Counted from the stretch's first letter, positions 30,581 through 40,305 are shown. The stretch: DNA of 64,000 nt from Propionibacteriaceae bacterium (GCA_009782915.1 WRIC01000001.1:62001-126000); one strand, 5' to 3'. Notes: generated from the letters alone by a model not told the origin. Numbers and translations are program-made.

Positions 30581-31909
30581 ATGAAACTTGATCTTGGGTC
30601 ACTGGAATTGGGGGTGGCAACTGCCGCCACCCAGGTGGAGGGTGGAAACGCTGATACGAACTGGCATCGGTGGGCTGCTACCCCGGGCAAGGTCAAGGAT
30701 GGATCCACTCCTGCCAGAGCAACTGACCACTGGAATCGGGTAGACCAAGACATTGCCCTGCTCAAGGAGCTCGGGATACGCCACTATCGCATGGGTTTGG
30801 AGTGGGCGCGCATCGAACCACAAGAGGGGGTCTTCGACCCTGAGGCTATCGCCCACTATGTCGATGAGGTCAAAGCGCTTCGAGCCGCTGGGATCGTACC
30901 GTTGGTGACTCTTCACCATTTCAACAACCCCGGATGGTTGGAGGAGCACGGCGCGTGGACTCATGGCGAAACAGTGGGTGTTTTCGTGAGGTACGTTCAC
31001 CGCGTGGTTAACGAGCTCAAGGACTACGTGGATGAGTGGATCACTATCAACGAGCCGAATGTTTATGCCACCAATGCCTATGTTTTCGGTGAATGGCCTC
31101 CTGGAAGGAAAAGCGTTCCTGAAGCCATGAAGGTGATGAGTTTGCTCGCTCATGGCCACATCCAGGCGTACCAAGAAATCCACAAGATTCAACCCCACGC
31201 GAAGGTGGGGGTCTCCCAGCATCTGCGCCCCTTTGATGCAGCGCTGCCCTACAATCCAGTGGATCGCGCGGGGGCTGCGACCATGGCGTACCTCTTCCAA
31301 TGGGCGAGTTTTGATGCGATGGCGTACGGGAGATTCCGTGCGCCTTTGAAGGGTTCCGCAACCGTACGCGAAGGAAAGTACTATGACTTCACGGGGGTGA
31401 ACTATTACACGCGCTCGTGGGTGAGCGGTGTTGCCCAGGGTACGCGCCCGAATTCCCCGATGAATGACATGGGTTGGGAGATTTATCCGAAGGGTTTGAC
31501 TCGGTTGCTCAAGACCGTGTCCAGGAAATATCCGGGTCCCATCTATGTCACTGAGAATGGTACGCCGGATGCCACGGATTCTTTCCGTGCACGATTCATT
31601 TTTGATCACCTGCAAGCGATCATGGATTCTGGTGTGGATGTTGGGCGCTATTATCACTGGAGTTTCACCGACAACTGGGAGTGGATCGAAGGTGAGGGCC
31701 CCCGGTTTGGACTGGTTGCCGTCGACTATGACACCCAGGAGCGTTTCATCTGCGAATCGGGGCGCATGTACGCCGACATCATCGCCAACTCCGGCGTCAC
31801 CGAGAAAGCGTACTCCCGCTGGGTGGAGCCCTCCGCTTCATCCTCCATTGTCGGCAAACCCCAGGACCCCGAACCCCCCATCCGTCGCCCAGGCCCACCC
31901 CTCCTGTGA
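30581..31909 (+). CDS. glycoside hydrolase family 1 (beta-glucosidase-like)
   Basis: GIRHYRMGLEWARIEPQEG, TINEPNV, YVTENGT. Confidence 0.96.
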   Translation: MKLDLGSLELGVATAATQVEGGNADTNWHRWAATPGKVKDGSTPARATDHWNRVDQDIALLKELGIRHYRMGLEWARIEPQEGVFDPEAIAHYVDEVKALRAAGIVPLVTLHHFNNPGWLEEHGAWTHGETVGVFVRYVHRVVNELKDYVDEWITINEPNVYATNAYVFGEWPPGRKSVPEAMKVMSLLAHGHIQAYQEIHKIQPHAKVGVSQHLRPFDAALPYNPVDRAGAATMAYLFQWASFDAMAYGRFRAPLKGSATVREGKYYDFTGVNYYTRSWVSGVAQGTRPNSPMNDMGWEIYPKGLTRLLKTVSRKYPGPIYVTENGTPDATDSFRARFIFDHLQAIMDSGVDVGRYYHWSFTDNWEWIEGEGPRFGLVAVDYDTQERFICESGRMYADIIANSGVTEKAYSRWVEPSASSSIVGKPQDPEPPIRRPGPPLL

Positions 31910-31945
31910 CTCGAATAGACCACTTTTTATCCGAGAACGACCTTC

Positions 31946-32683
31946 ATGTACGAAATTCTGCGAGACACCAAGTTAAAACGGCAATTATTACGCGTGTTCT
32001 GTGACAGTAGGGCTGGGAAAATCGTACATTACCGGCGATTTGGGATAAAAACTCAGTCATCCAGTGCACGGGCACCGCTTTCCCAGTCGCACCGTAGACA
32101 GGTAGCACCACCCCCGTCGCACTACGAGTGGGCAACCCCACCCCCGTCGCACTACGAGTGGGCAACCCCACCCCCGTCGCACTACGAGTGGGCAACCCCA
32201 CCCCCGTCTTTCTGCGCGTCAGTCGCAGAATCCAGAATCCACATTCCCATAGTGTTGTTCGCGTGTCTCTTGGTCTTATCCCTCGCAGGCTGCACGGGTC
32301 AAACCCGGGCCGACTTCCCCGACATCGTCGGACGCTGGCAAGCAGTCGACTGGCAGCCACCGGTAGGGGAGAGTCGTGAAGGTCGGATCATCACGTTTCT
32401 GTTGTACGAATTTGACGAAGACGGATCAGTGACTAGAGCCGCAGTCTATTCAGGACGTGCACCTGAGTGGCATGGGACATGGACTCAGTGCGAGGGGCGC
32501 CTGTGCATGGACCTCAACTCGGTCCCCGAACCGATCGACTGGGATCACAGTATCACTGAGATCTGCGATGTTCGCCGAGAAGACCCAGGCTTAGTCATGG
32601 ACTGCGGTGACGGTGTTTGGACGTTCGTCGCTGCGGAAGAAGCGAAACAGTACATCGAAGAGCATGGACACTGGCGTCGATGA
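31946..32683 (+). CDS. putative small lipoprotein whose upstream ORF is repeat-encoded; start uncertain, possibly disrupted
   Basis: IPIVLFACLLVLSLAGC lipobox preceded by repeat-encoded SHYEWATPPP tandem. Confidence 0.5.
   Translation: MYEILRDTKLKRQLLRVFCDSRAGKIVHYRRFGIKTQSSSARAPLSQSHRRQVAPPPSHYEWATPPPSHYEWATPPPSHYEWATPPPSFCASVAESRIHIPIVLFACLLVLSLAGCTGQTRADFPDIVGRWQAVDWQPPVGESREGRIITFLLYEFDEDGSVTRAAVYSGRAPEWHGTWTQCEGRLCMDLNSVPEPIDWDHSITEICDVRREDPGLVMDCGDGVWTFVAAEEAKQYIEEHGHWRR
32100..32245 (+). repeat. family A element with 30-bp tandem units (CCCCCGTCGCACTACGAGTGGGCAACCCCA)
   Basis: read directly; last unit continues into TTTCTGCGCGTCAGTCGCAGAATCCAGAATCCACA. Confidence 0.93.
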
Positions 32684-32734
32684 CAACACCGATGACTTGA
32701 TCAACGGGGCCTGTGCCAAAATAAATCTGGTATA

Positions 32735-33220
32735 GTGTTCAACAAGGGAAAGGTGGAGGGAATGACCACACAAACAATCACGAAAAGAATACGCCAAGGA
32801 CTAGTCAGTTTGGCTGTGGGGTTGCTGGTGGCCGTACCACTGTCAGGGTGCGCGATTATTGAAGCGCTCAACCCGGGTCAGCAAGCGCCTGATGAGCCTA
32901 TCGAAACTGTGGAAACTGATCCCACGCTTCCCAGTGAACAATTGACTTTCGTGAAATTGTGGCAGGTCACCGAGATAGGTGAGAACAATGTCGAACACAA
33001 AACCGAGATCATGTACTTCATTTTCTTGGAAGATGGGCTATTCGACTCCTGGCATGGTGATACCCATATTGGACCGGGGCAATGGGTTGCCGATGACGAC
33101 ACTGTGGTTTTCACCCTCAACGGGGATTCGCTCGTCTGTGATTACACGATGACCCCTGAGCGCCTGAGCATCAGCGACTGCCTGGGTTACCCCATGGTGA
33201 TGGTCCCCGCACACGACTAG
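32735..33220 (+). CDS. hypothetical lipoprotein
   Basis: signal peptide with lipobox LSGC; true start may be 32762. Confidence 0.75.
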   Translation: MFNKGKVEGMTTQTITKRIRQGLVSLAVGLLVAVPLSGCAIIEALNPGQQAPDEPIETVETDPTLPSEQLTFVKLWQVTEIGENNVEHKTEIMYFIFLEDGLFDSWHGDTHIGPGQWVADDDTVVFTLNGDSLVCDYTMTPERLSISDCLGYPMVMVPAHD

Positions 33221-33311
33221 CTGGACCACACACCAGTTGGACACTTTTTTGTAGCACCTGTGGGCCCAGTGTGCTACATTTGATGTGATTTGCACGACGT
33301 AAGGATTTTCG

Positions 33312-33578
33312 ATGACTGCAACAATCAGCGTACGCCTGGATGACGATCTCAAGAAACAAGCGGACGAACTCTTTCATGATTTTGGGTTGACAATGTCGGC
33401 TGCTTTGACGATGTTCGTCAAGCAAGCAGTACGGGAGCAAGCCATTCCATTTGAAGTGACCAGGCAACCCAATGCAACAACAATGGCAGCTTTTGCAGAG
33501 GCAAAAGCTATCGCTCGGGACCCCAGTGTCCAAGGGTACGCAACAGCTGAAGAACTCTTTGCAGCACTTGACTCATGA
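33312..33578 (+). CDS. RelB/DinJ family antitoxin
   Basis: ATISVRLDDDLKKQADELFHDFGLTMSAALTMFVKQAVRE. Confidence 0.93.
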   Translation: MTATISVRLDDDLKKQADELFHDFGLTMSAALTMFVKQAVREQAIPFEVTRQPNATTMAAFAEAKAIARDPSVQGYATAEELFAALDS

Positions 33579-33850
33579 CATACACCATCAAAGAGACCAC
33601 CCAGTTTCGCAAGGATTACAAGCGCATTATGAAACGCGGTCGTGACCGTCGCGTTCTTGCATTAGTTATCAACCACCTTGCTCAAGGAAAGAAACTCGAT
33701 CCTTCTTACCGTGACCATGCATTAACTGGGGATTACGCTGGGCAGCGTGAATGTCACCTGGCTCCGGATTGGCTACTGGTGTATGTCATTGATCATGAAG
33801 TCCTGGTCCTGTCACTCATGAGAACTGGATCGCACAGCGATTTGTTCTGA
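33575..33850 (+). CDS. YafQ family mRNA interferase toxin
   Basis: TTQFRKDYKRIMKRG...RDHALTGDYAGQRECHLAPDWLLVYVIDHEVLVLSLMRTGSHSDLF; overlaps antitoxin. Confidence 0.93.
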   Translation: MTYTIKETTQFRKDYKRIMKRGRDRRVLALVINHLAQGKKLDPSYRDHALTGDYAGQRECHLAPDWLLVYVIDHEVLVLSLMRTGSHSDLF

Positions 33851-33882
33851 CTGCAGATTATTTCGGCATCTGTTAATGTTGC

Positions 33883-33900
33883 TTTTTTTTTTTTTTTTTT
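33883..33900. repeat. 18-nt poly-T tract
   Basis: uninterrupted T18 upstream of the lipoprotein gene at 33944. Confidence 0.98.
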
Positions 33901-33943
33901 GCTGTGGGCATAATAAGAGCGCATTTCATTACAGGGGGGCGCA

Positions 33944-35437
33944 ATGTCTAGTGTCAACAAAACCAGGGCAGTACTCGTATCTATTTTAACAGTGGCGCTC
34001 AGTGCATCCTTGGGTGGGTGTGGTCTCATGGGTGGTGGTGGTCTGCTTGGTGGCGCATCGGTGGAAGCCGAATTCGTCGATCGGGAGGGCTATTCCTTCA
34101 TTATTACGGGGAATGTTCCATCGACGCTCAATTTCTCCTATGATGTTTCGAATTCTCGACCTGGTGAAGCACAGATTCTTCCCGACTATGAGTCAGCCAT
34201 CATCCTCAAAGCGCGAAACACGACAGCTGGCAGAAATGCCTCACCACCGCAAAACCTGGCCCTTTCAGCTGTGTACCGAAGTGATTCACCGGCATGTGAA
34301 TATTTCTATGATTCGACACCCGTGGGAAGCTATGGACAACAGTCGCCTAGTTACTGTTTTCCAACCCTGGCGTACGTCTCCTATCCGGAAGAAATGGAGG
34401 TTATTCCTGAAGGAAAACAAGCAGACCTGTCGTACTGGATTATGTGGCAGGAGATTGAGGTTGAAGAAGACCAGGCTCCACCCATTGTTGAGAGCCTGAA
34501 CCACCCTGAGGGATGGGTGTTGATCGGACATAGTTATCAGGACGATTCTGATGATTCGGAACCGGGTTATACCTCGAAGTACCTGTGGGTGAGCCCTGAG
34601 GTGGTTTTCGACGAGGAAGCGCCAGAAAAACCGGACAGCGTTATTGAGCTTTCCTTTGTCATTGACGTTGATGAAAAAGGGGTCGAGAAGGACGAGAGAA
34701 ATGATCCTGCTGAAAAAGACGATGGCTCGCAGGTTAGTTTTTCTCTGTGGATTCCGGACCCAACCGTAGGGGGAGTGGATGTCGGAGGTATGCCTGAGGA
34801 AATCATCGCCTGGGTTCAACATGATTTCTACCAACCAGTGTCCTTCAGTTCAAGGTTCCTGCCTGGTGTTACTTTTCTTTTTGAGGATTCATCTCAAATT
34901 TGCCAACAATTGACTGGGGACGAACTGTATTCGCCTAATTATGGACACGGAGGCGAATGGAAATACTGGGAAGACGAAAATTCATGGACTACGGGATATA
35001 ACAGTGGTGAATACTACTTCGAGTTTCGGTATGAACTTGAAGGCTATTGTCAGGCAGCTGGGTATTCCTCTGAACAGGACAGGTTGTCTGCTGAGCATTT
35101 CGTGGAAGTCCCATCTGGAGTGAGTGTGCCGATCCGCTTTACTAAGCATAACGGTGCACTGGACTATGCCTTCAAGGATGGTGGTGGAGAAAATCACATC
35201 CCAGCAGGTTGGCTAGGCAGAAATTTCCCTTTCTGGAAGCACTATTGTCGTGAGACTTGGGAAGGTGTCTCACCACAGTGCCCGTTCCTTGTCTCCTCTT
35301 GGGGGCGGGGTTCTTGGGACCAATGTGATGAATCCCTGACCCAGCCCCAATGCATGGATGATATGGGGTGGAAGTTTTCAGCAGGTATCAATCCCTCATT
35401 TAGAAAGACGGAGATCAAAATATGGAAGCGGGACTGA
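33944..35437 (+). CDS. hypothetical lipoprotein, 497 aa
   Basis: signal peptide, lipobox LGGC, acidic extracellular-type composition. Confidence 0.8.
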   Translation: MSSVNKTRAVLVSILTVALSASLGGCGLMGGGGLLGGASVEAEFVDREGYSFIITGNVPSTLNFSYDVSNSRPGEAQILPDYESAIILKARNTTAGRNASPPQNLALSAVYRSDSPACEYFYDSTPVGSYGQQSPSYCFPTLAYVSYPEEMEVIPEGKQADLSYWIMWQEIEVEEDQAPPIVESLNHPEGWVLIGHSYQDDSDDSEPGYTSKYLWVSPEVVFDEEAPEKPDSVIELSFVIDVDEKGVEKDERNDPAEKDDGSQVSFSLWIPDPTVGGVDVGGMPEEIIAWVQHDFYQPVSFSSRFLPGVTFLFEDSSQICQQLTGDELYSPNYGHGGEWKYWEDENSWTTGYNSGEYYFEFRYELEGYCQAAGYSSEQDRLSAEHFVEVPSGVSVPIRFTKHNGALDYAFKDGGGENHIPAGWLGRNFPFWKHYCRETWEGVSPQCPFLVSSWGRGSWDQCDESLTQPQCMDDMGWKFSAGINPSFRKTEIKIWKRD

Positions 35438-35499
35438 ACTAGGTCGACTTGGGTACACAGAGGGTCCCGAAACAAATCCGGTCAGCATAGGGAGATTCT

Positions 35500-36654
35500 A
35501 TGAAAAGCGACAACAGTAAACTCGGCAAAAAGCGAACGCTTAAGAAAATGTGTGCCATGGTTGCACTAGCTTTGTCCTATAGTGGGCTAACGTCCTGCAA
35601 CACACCTCCACAACCAGAAGAAGCTGTCCTTGCTTTCATGGGAGCACTGGAAAGCGGCCAGGTGGTCGAAGCATTGAAGCTGGGGAATCTGGGTACGCGG
35701 GAATCTGCCATGCTTAAGGATGAGGTCTATGAGGCTGCAACGGACAGACCAGCGAAGACCAAGGTGGTTGCTGTTGACAACGCCACTGAGTCCAGCGCTG
35801 TTGTGTCTATTGAGTTCACTCAGGCCGGTCAGACACTAAGCGCTGAATTCCGTCTCTCACTCATGGATAGCGACACTGATCCCTGGTGGCGCATTGACAA
35901 TATTGCTGTTGGGGACTCCGGGGAACTGTCTATGGTGTCGCTGGTGAGTCTAGAAACCATGGGGAGTTCCATGACCATCAATGGAACCCAAACAACAATC
36001 ACTGGTTCCGACACTTTTCGAGCTCTACCAGGAACTTATACTTTTGTCATCGAAGAGACTCGACTCCTTCAGGCAACCACAGTGGAGGTGCGCGTTGGTT
36101 TTGAAGATGTCCTCCTCGAGGTTGAAAGAGATGTTAATGTCGAGAACTTTTCGATTGATGGCGGGAAAATGTTGGAGGATGTGATTGAAACCTGCGCAGT
36201 CAAAGAGTTTAATCTCAGGTGCGATGATAGCCCTCTGCGAGCCTACGTTGTTGGAAGCCAGGAATGCCAGTCTCTGGTCAACAGTGAACAAATGTGGTCA
36301 CTCATCCTAAACACATTTCGGGATTCCTATCCGGGGGATCCAGGGCCAACACCATGGGGCAAAGACATCAAGCTAAAGATTTCTGAGCCATTGGGTGATT
36401 TCTCCTCAACTTCTTGCACGGCGGAGGAATGCCATGTCTCTGCTGGCACTGGAGCAATCACGGTGTCGGGAACAGCCTTCCAACATTTGTATCAAACAGC
36501 CCCGTTCACTCAAACGACTCAGCTTTCACCTGGTTCATCTAACACGTGGTTTGTGAACGACTTTGTTGTCGGTACGACTGATGGGGAAACACTGACTCAC
36601 GAGTTCTTGGAGAACTATGCTGTCGAGATATCTGGCTGGTGCACGGATTATTAG
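35500..36654 (+). CDS. hypothetical lipoprotein, 384 aa
   Basis: lipobox LTSC; EEAVLAFMGALESGQVVEALKL N-terminal domain. Confidence 0.78.
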   Translation: MKSDNSKLGKKRTLKKMCAMVALALSYSGLTSCNTPPQPEEAVLAFMGALESGQVVEALKLGNLGTRESAMLKDEVYEAATDRPAKTKVVAVDNATESSAVVSIEFTQAGQTLSAEFRLSLMDSDTDPWWRIDNIAVGDSGELSMVSLVSLETMGSSMTINGTQTTITGSDTFRALPGTYTFVIEETRLLQATTVEVRVGFEDVLLEVERDVNVENFSIDGGKMLEDVIETCAVKEFNLRCDDSPLRAYVVGSQECQSLVNSEQMWSLILNTFRDSYPGDPGPTPWGKDIKLKISEPLGDFSSTSCTAEECHVSAGTGAITVSGTAFQHLYQTAPFTQTTQLSPGSSNTWFVNDFVVGTTDGETLTHEFLENYAVEISGWCTDY

Positions 36655-36750
36655 CTAACACCACGCGCTGGAGGCGCACCTTGTACGTCCCCATATGTTG
36701 CCAGTGGGTCCCATGTGTTCCCGTCGGTGAACCGTCGGTAGAATGATCTG

Positions 36751-38229
36751 GTGAAAGAAACCCAAACACTTCCGCGGTTGCGTGTGGCGCCCTCACCAAC
36801 GGGGGATCCCCATGTGGGGACCGCTTATATGTCGTTGTTCAACCTCGCGTACGCGCGGAAAACAGGGGGGCAATTCATCCTGCGGATTGAGGACACTGAT
36901 CAGGCGCGGTACGTGGAGGGCTCCGAGCAGCAGATCTTTGACCTGTTGGATTGGTTGGGACTCAACTGGGATGAGGGGCCGGATATTTCCGGGCCGTACG
37001 CGCCGTACCGTCAATCTGAAAGGCTTGACACCTATCGGCCCTATGTGGATCAGCTCATTGAAACCGGGCACGCGTACTACTGCTGGTGTTCCTCCGAAAG
37101 ACTCACCCAGATGCGCGATGAGCAGGCCAAAGCGAAGCTGTCGACTACAGGGTACGACCGACTTTGTTACGGCAAGACCCGTGAGGAGCGGGCCGAGCTG
37201 CCGGGGTTCACTGAGACACCCGTGGTACGGATGTTGATTCCTGATGATATTGAGCTGGGGTTCACTGATGTGGTTCGCGGCGAGATCAGTGCACCGCGTC
37301 CCGATGATCAGGTGATCCTCAAAGCCGATGGGTTCCCCACCTATCATCTGGCTGTGGTGGTGGATGATCACCTGATGGGGATCACCCATGTGGTTCGCGG
37401 TGAGGAGTGGATTTCATCGACGCCTAAACACATTCTGCTCTATCAGTGGTTGGGCTGGGAGGTACCCACCTGGTGTCATATGCCGCTGCTGCGCAACACC
37501 GACAAGTCCAAGATTTCGAAGCGCAAGAACCCTGCCGCTCGACTGGTGTGGTTCAAGGAGGAGGGTTATCTGCCCGAGGCTTTGCGCAACTTCCTGCAGT
37601 TGATGGGGTACCCGCCCAAGGACGATCAGGAGGTGGCGAGCTTCGATCAGTTTGTTGCTGATTTTGATTGGGCCAAAGTCAACACTGTGGGCCCGGTGTT
37701 TGATGTGAAGAAACTTGATTGGTTGAACGGGCACTATATTCGTGAGCTCGGCGAGGACGAATTGGCGTCGCGGATCGTGGAGTACGTCGAGACTTATCAG
37801 CCACGTGAACTGTCGGAACTCCTTGGTGAGCGGTGTGCTGATTGGCGCGATGTCGCATGTAGGGCTGTTCCCCTGATTGCACCCAGGCTCGTGACTTTGA
37901 AGGAGGCCTTAGAGAAGGTACGGTTCCTGCTGGTTGATGAGGTCGAGGTCGACGACCAGGCGCGTACCAAGGTCGCCGAGGATGCATCCACCGTACTGCC
38001 CCTGGCTGCTGAGGTTCTCGAGGGCTTGAATGACTTCGATGCTTCAACAATCCAGGAGGCTCTCGTGACGGGATTGGTCGATGAGAAGGGGTTGAGCAAA
38101 AAAATGGTGTTCGCCCCGATCCGCGTGGCCATCGCCGGCTCCCTGGTGTCCCCACCACTGTTCGAGTCCATGGAAATCCTGGGTCGCGAGGAGTCCCTGA
38201 ATCGTCTGCGTAACTCATCACTGTTGTGA
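36751..38229 (+). CDS. gltX: glutamyl-tRNA synthetase
   Basis: RVAPSPTGDPHVGTAYMSLFN, KISKRKNPA. Confidence 0.97.
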   Translation: MKETQTLPRLRVAPSPTGDPHVGTAYMSLFNLAYARKTGGQFILRIEDTDQARYVEGSEQQIFDLLDWLGLNWDEGPDISGPYAPYRQSERLDTYRPYVDQLIETGHAYYCWCSSERLTQMRDEQAKAKLSTTGYDRLCYGKTREERAELPGFTETPVVRMLIPDDIELGFTDVVRGEISAPRPDDQVILKADGFPTYHLAVVVDDHLMGITHVVRGEEWISSTPKHILLYQWLGWEVPTWCHMPLLRNTDKSKISKRKNPAARLVWFKEEGYLPEALRNFLQLMGYPPKDDQEVASFDQFVADFDWAKVNTVGPVFDVKKLDWLNGHYIRELGEDELASRIVEYVETYQPRELSELLGERCADWRDVACRAVPLIAPRLVTLKEALEKVRFLLVDEVEVDDQARTKVAEDASTVLPLAAEVLEGLNDFDASTIQEALVTGLVDEKGLSKKMVFAPIRVAIAGSLVSPPLFESMEILGREESLNRLRNSSLL

Positions 38230-38380
38230 CAAACGCCCCGTCCCCTTTTTGGTCCCCTGCGTGACCCAACCCCGTCACCCTGCGTGACCCAACCCCGTCA
38301 CCCTGCGTGACCCAACCCCGTCACCCTGCGCGACCCAACCCCGTCACCCTGCGCGTAGTCGCAGGGTCCAGACATCACAT
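38226..38380. repeat. family B half followed by family A element with 24-bp tandem units (ACCCCGTCACCCTGCGTGACCCAA)
   Basis: read directly. Confidence 0.93.
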
Positions 38381-38447
38381 TCACCACGAGCGGGAGTCTG
38401 TTGACGCATGTCGCAGGACCCATGGTGTCCCGTGATAATCTGACCGG

Positions 38448-40238
38448 GTGAGTGAATCAACTACTTCTGCCGGGGATTTCATTGCCGACACCGTGAAAGC
38501 TGACAACGAGTCGGGGCTCTATTCGGGGCGTGTCCAAACCCGGTTTCCACCTGAGCCGAACGGCTACTTGCACATCGGTCATGCTAAGGCGATCACCGCT
38601 GATTTCGGGATCGCCGAACAGTTCGGGGGAACCTGCAATCTGAGGTTCGATGACACTAATCCGGACACTGAGGAAACCGAGTACGTCGAGTCGATCATCG
38701 ACGACATCGAGTGGTTGGGCTTCCATCCCAACCAGGTGTTCTATGCTTCGGACTATTTCGAAGCCCTCTACACCTGGGCTGAGGAGTTGATCACCAAGGG
38801 CCTCGCGTACGTTGATGACCAGGATCAGGAGACGATCCAAACCCAGCGCGGGGGATTCGGCAAACCGGGTGTTGAGTCGCCCTACCGTGAGCGTACGATC
38901 GAAGAAAACATGGATCTGTTTCGGCGCATGAGAGCAGGGGAGTACGCCGATGGTGCGAGGGTTTTGCGGGCCAAGATCGACATGCAATCCGACAATATGC
39001 AGTTGCGCGACCCGGTGATGTACCGGATCCGTCGCGGTTTTCACCACCGTACTGGCGACACTTGGGTCATCTATCCGACCTATGACTGGGCCCACGGTCA
39101 GTCGGATGCTTTGGAGGGTGTCACCCATTCAATGTGTACCCTCGAGTTTGTCACCAATCGCCCCCTCTACGACTGGTATCTCTCCCATCTGGAGCTCCCA
39201 TACGAGAAACCCCAACAGCTGGAATTTGCCCGCTTGGAGCTCACCCACACGGTTACCTCGAAGCGTAAACTTCGCCAGCTGATCGAGGATGGAATCGTTG
39301 ACGGCTGGGATGATCCGAGGATGCCCACCCTCCAGGGTTTGCGTCGACGCGGATATCCGGCCACCGCAATTCGAGCTTTCTGCGCCCACATCGGGATCAA
39401 CAAGACCAACTCCCGTCACACCCTTGAAGAGTTGGAGTCTTTCGTCCGCACCGAACTGAATCGCAGCGCCCAGCGTCGCATGGCGGTGATCCGTCCCCTC
39501 AAATTGGTCATCGACAATTGGCCCACCGAGGATGGTCGCACGATTGGCGAAGCCCGAGATGCTGGCGATTCCCCCGTGCCCATCACCACCTGGTTCGACA
39601 TCAACAACAACCCGGAGAACCCCGCCGATGGAACCCGCCGCGTACCTTTCACTGGGGAGCTGTGGATTGAGCAAGACGATTTCGCTGAGGTTCCTCCACC
39701 GAAGTTTTTCCGTCTCAGTGTTGGTCGTGAGGTACGTCTGCGTGGGGCCTTCCTGGTGACAGCCACCGAGGTCATCAAGGACGCGGAAGGGAATCTTCTG
39801 GAGGTACGCGCGACCTATGACCCCGCCAGTGAGGGAGGTAACGCCCCCGATGGTCGCAAAGTAAAATCCACGATGCACTGGGTGAGCGCCACCCATGGTT
39901 TGGACGCAGAGGTACGGCTCTATGAACGCCTGTTCTCCACTGAGGTGCCCGGCGAAACCACCGGTGACCCCCTGGATGACTTGACTGAGAACTCAGTCGA
40001 AGTGTTGGCAGCCAAGGTTGAACCCGCTCTAGCACCTGGTGATGGAGTGACCCCTGGTCAGGCTGGTGTCGAACCGGGACAAGCAGGTGTCGAACCGGGC
40101 CAGGTGAGTGTCGAACCGGGTCAGGTCGTCCAATTCGAGCGCCTCGGCTATTTCGCTGCAGACTCCCGTACCCCCATGCTCTTCCACCGAACGGTGGGCC
40201 TGCGCGACGAATGGGCCACCCTCCAACGCAAAAGCTAG
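38448..40238 (+). CDS. glnS: glutaminyl-tRNA synthetase with tandem heptapeptide insertion
   Basis: TRFPPEPNGYLHIGHAKAI, HTVTSKRKLRQLI, VQFERLGYF. Confidence 0.95.
   Translation: MSESTTSAGDFIADTVKADNESGLYSGRVQTRFPPEPNGYLHIGHAKAITADFGIAEQFGGTCNLRFDDTNPDTEETEYVESIIDDIEWLGFHPNQVFYASDYFEALYTWAEELITKGLAYVDDQDQETIQTQRGGFGKPGVESPYRERTIEENMDLFRRMRAGEYADGARVLRAKIDMQSDNMQLRDPVMYRIRRGFHHRTGDTWVIYPTYDWAHGQSDALEGVTHSMCTLEFVTNRPLYDWYLSHLELPYEKPQQLEFARLELTHTVTSKRKLRQLIEDGIVDGWDDPRMPTLQGLRRRGYPATAIRAFCAHIGINKTNSRHTLEELESFVRTELNRSAQRRMAVIRPLKLVIDNWPTEDGRTIGEARDAGDSPVPITTWFDINNNPENPADGTRRVPFTGELWIEQDDFAEVPPPKFFRLSVGREVRLRGAFLVTATEVIKDAEGNLLEVRATYDPASEGGNAPDGRKVKSTMHWVSATHGLDAEVRLYERLFSTEVPGETTGDPLDDLTENSVEVLAAKVEPALAPGDGVTPGQAGVEPGQAGVEPGQVSVEPGQVVQFERLGYFAADSRTPMLFHRTVGLRDEWATLQRKS
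40056..40127 (+). repeat. 21-bp tandem repeat (GQAGVEP x3) inside glnS
   Basis: GGTCAGGCTGGTGTCGAACCG units. Confidence 0.92.
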
Positions 40239-40261
40239 CCAGGAGCCGGTCTTCTGCATTC

Positions 40262-40305
40262 CCGTGGAGACTTTGCGTTCATGATGAACGGAAACTTTCC
40301 ACAGG
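40262..40305 (-). repeat. 44-bp imperfect palindromic element, copy 2 (inverted relative to copy 1)
   Basis: see 1986-2029. Confidence 0.8.

Noticed and set aside
33850-33903. T18 tract as the tail of an intrinsic terminator for the toxin gene
   Set aside because: No convincing GC-rich hairpin immediately upstream; a promoter-spacer role fits better, though not proven.
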